Shown piece after piece: positions 62,207 to 64,000 of a DNA stretch of 64,000 nucleotides (position 1 is the stretch's first letter; every line of letters begins with the position of its first letter). Made by a program: the position numbers and the translations under genes. Origin of the DNA: Roseburia sp. AF12-17LB (GTDB lineage: Bacteria > Bacillota > Clostridia > Lachnospirales > Lachnospiraceae); assembly GCF_003479605.1 (NCBI RefSeq), contig NZ_QUHR01000009.1, forward strand, positions 52,164 to 116,163. Direction: 5' to 3'. Under the pieces are notes generated by a model. The model made no database searches. It was not told the DNA's origin and worked only from the letters and a program-made list of their open reading frames with translations.

Positions 62207-62738
62207 GATGGATTTTAATGTTGACTTGATACCAATAATGTTGAATAACAAAGCATTGCAGGATTTAATAGGTTTCTATGTTAATTGGCATGGAATATCT
62301 GCAGTTCTTAGCACATATTTTTTCTTGATTACAAAATGTCTTTCCGTTGCTTTGACTGACTATCCGCACTGTCCGTCAAAGACGGATGTTACACAAAAGT
62401 TTATAAGGGGCACTAAGAATTTCGAAACATATTGTGTTTTGCCCGGCAACCGGTGCAAATTCACATCCATGTTCAGATTGCACCTCGCCGGCACATCCTG
62501 TGCCGGCGTTGCCGGTTGCTATACGAAATTCTAAGTGCCCCTAATAAATTTTGTCAAACATCCGTCCTTTTGACGAACCGTGCTGATAGTTTGTCAAACA
62601 TTGGAAAGACACTTTATATTGTAAAAAGAAAAATATGTGTTCTAGAACTGCGGTATTTTATGCCTGACATAGAAACCTGTTAAATCCTGTAATTTATGTT
62701 ATCAAATATATTGGTATCCAGCCAACATAAAAAATTAT
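62203..62738 (+). repeat. Giant fold-back element B (about 540-bp imperfect hairpin with structured core)
   Basis: Arms match from end to centre: TTTTAATGTTG/CAACATAAAAAA at the tips, GATACCAATAAT (62229-62240)/ATATTGGTATCC (62706-62717), CAGGATTTAATAGGTTTCTA (62259-62278) with 62673-62692, GCAGTTCTTAGCACATATTT (62301-62320) with 62629-62650, TGTCTTTCC (62337-62345)/GGAAAGACA, GACGGATGTTACACAAAA (62381-62398) with 62550-62569, and AGGGGCACTTAGAATTTCG (62405-62424) with 62524-62542. The core is 62442-62519. It is homologous to element A on the other strand. It begins at the ung stop codon. Confidence 0.8.
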
Positions 62739-62936
62739 TCCTAAAATGAGGAGTGCCCCGACATCTTTCGGATGCCGAGGCTATTATGAAAAAATATATC
62801 TAAAAACATGAGTTTCTTTTGATGGTTCTATAGTATGCTATAAATATGACAAAACTATGAACAAACCATAAAAACTTTGTGAAAAGTTACAATAGATGAA
62901 AAAAATCACATAAAAAGTTGTGGATTTTACACAATA

Positions 62937-62965
62937 TTGCAATCCTGTGCCTAAAATGCTATAAT
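62937..62965 (+). promoter_or_regulatory. Promoter of the FliD-like gene
   Basis: TTGCAA (62937-62942), 17 bases, TATAAT (62960-62965), 65 bases before the start codon. Confidence 0.65.
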
Positions 62966-63029
62966 AGACTTAACAATAGGCAGACGTGGGACAAGGATGT
63001 TACACATCAGATATCAAAGGAGTGATTAT

Positions 63030-63800
63030 ATGATAGGCATTTCAAATTATGATTTGAATTCAATTAACACATTGTTTTCCGGATTATCAAATGGAAGCAG
63101 AACTTCAAACAGCGGTTTGTTAGGAATTAATATTGCTGATTATTCTGCAATTCGTACCGGTTCCTATTTTAAACTGATGAAGGCATATTATGGTGGAAAT
63201 GATTCTGCCAGCAAGATTGTAGAGACAAACAAGAAGACTTCAACGTCTACTGCAAAGGATGATACTAAGACATTAGCAAAAATTGAAGATGCTGCGGAAG
63301 AGTTGAAGGGTGCATCCGATGCTTTACTGGATAAGACCAAGAAGTCTGTATTTAACAAAGTAACAACAACCGATGCAAAGGGTAATACCACAACAGATTA
63401 TGATAAAGACGCAATTTATAAGAAAGTAAGTGCTTTTGTAGACAGCTACAATAACCTGCTGAAGAAATCAGAAGATTCCAATACCAATGGAATTCTCAAT
63501 GCAGTTTCTTCCATGGTTCGGACTACAGATTCCAATGAAAAGTTACTTTCTAAGGTTGGAATTACCGTTGGTGTAGATAACAAACTCAGTATTGATGAGG
63601 ATACCTTTAAGAAGGCAGATATGTCTTTGGTAAAATCTTTGTTCAATGGAAATGGTTCCTATGGATATCAGGTATCTGCAAAAGCATCTTTGGCAGATTA
63701 TTATGCAGAACGGGAAGCATCCAAGGGCAATACATATGGTAATACAGGTACATATACCTACAATTATAATACCGGAGAGATTTATAATACGACAACCTAA
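63030..63800 (+). CDS. FliD-like (hook-associated protein 2 type) protein
   Basis: Start at ATG 63030 (MIGISNYDLNSINTLFSGLS) with AAAGGAG 8 bases before; 256 residues. The middle and C-terminal parts (IYKKVSAFVDSYNNLLKKSE; SSMVRTTDSNEKLLSKVGIT; DNKLSIDEDTFKKADMSLVK) follow the pattern of the FliD C-terminal domain, but the protein is half the size of a true FliD and ends in a Tyr/Thr/Asn-rich tail. It may be a flagellar or surface filament accessory protein. No signal peptide is visible. Specific role unknown. Confidence 0.65.
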   Translation: MIGISNYDLNSINTLFSGLSNGSRTSNSGLLGINIADYSAIRTGSYFKLMKAYYGGNDSASKIVETNKKTSTSTAKDDTKTLAKIEDAAEELKGASDALLDKTKKSVFNKVTTTDAKGNTTTDYDKDAIYKKVSAFVDSYNNLLKKSEDSNTNGILNAVSSMVRTTDSNEKLLSKVGITVGVDNKLSIDEDTFKKADMSLVKSLFNGNGSYGYQVSAKASLADYYAEREASKGNTYGNTGTYTYNYNTGEIYNTTT

Positions 63801-63911
63801 GTGACCGGTTAATAATTATGATTCGCATAATGACGGTGTAAATGTCAGGTATAAATAATATATGCAAATAACAAGAAATGTGTGTTACAGGAAAGCAATT
63901 TTCGGTAAAGC

Positions 63912-63947
63912 AAAAAAGCAGGTGTTCTGATTGGAACACCTGCTTTC
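63912..63947 (+). terminator. Terminator after the FliD-like gene
   Basis: AAAAAAGCAGGTGTTC / GAACACCTGCTTTCT, a 12-bp stem with a TGATTG loop. Confidence 0.85.
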
Positions 63948-64000
63948 TAGGGTTATAGGACAAAACGTGTTGATGGCTAATCCCATTCTGTAAAAGATTT

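Noticed and set aside
62193-62683. Two open frames over element B
   Set aside because: Both lie inside the fold-back and give His/Cys-rich sequence from the hairpin core; no ribosome site.
1-64000. CRISPR array, tRNA or rRNA genes, group II intron
   Set aside because: No regularly spaced repeats, no cloverleaf genes apart from the tRNA-like part of tmRNA, and no intron domain V or reverse transcriptase was seen.

Overview
The window looks like a chromosome segment from a low-to-mid-GC, flagellated, anaerobic member of the Firmicutes, most likely a Lachnospiraceae bacterium of the Roseburia/Agathobacter/Lachnospira kind. The evidence is a gap-pgk-tpiA glycolytic cluster, a sufCBDSU operon with an Rrf2 regulator, an oxygen-sensitive class III ribonucleotide reductase (nrdDG), a CheV coupling protein, a FliD-like protein, RNase R-SmpB-tmRNA in a row, and strong AGGAGG ribosome binding sites with occasional TTG/GTG starts. 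The genus is inference; no rRNA gene is present. No tRNA, rRNA or CRISPR array was seen.

Layout. 1-8.8 kb: end of ptsI, a HAD phosphatase, a PHP-type histidinol phosphatase, the glycolytic cluster and a toxin-antitoxin pair (MqsR-like toxin, MqsA-like/Panacea antitoxin) with its own promoter and operator. 9-14.4 kb: Fe-S cluster assembly (rrf2-sufCBDSU). 14.5-21.9 kb: CapA-like lipoprotein, gpmI, purC, purF, purB. 21.9-27.6 kb: an AT-rich accessory island with eroded mobile DNA (integrase tail, MobV relaxase pseudogene, orphan SOS-type box), a HindIII-type restriction-modification pair, a small Cys-rich ORF, a SIR2-like fragment, and an IS3-family element inserted in a small gene. 27.6-32.6 kb: eno, secG, rnr, smpB, ssrA. 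About 32.7-40.95 kb: an integrative mobilizable element with integrase, regulator, excisionase-like protein, an RSF1010-like oriT, a MobA/MobL relaxase, a coiled-coil reading frame nested inside the relaxase gene, a membrane protein, and a MarR/MATE efflux cargo. 41-46.5 kb: small accessory genes, some damaged. 46.6-64 kb: LCP protein, Fe-alcohol dehydrogenase, nrdDG, SseB-like protein, a two-component system, cheV, a Lys-rich membrane protein, hisHF, ung and a FliD-like protein.

The most unusual feature is a family of giant fold-back sequences. Two copies of about 540 bp (3099-3637 and 62203-62738) each form a nearly end-to-end imperfect hairpin. They share a core of about 130 bp whose stems differ between copies by compensatory base changes. 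Their outer arms have diverged in sequence between copies but remain self-complementary within each copy. A second, smaller family of intergenic palindromic repeats (40-80 bp, four copies) lies after genes in the first 18 kb. Neither family could be tied to a known element from sequence alone.
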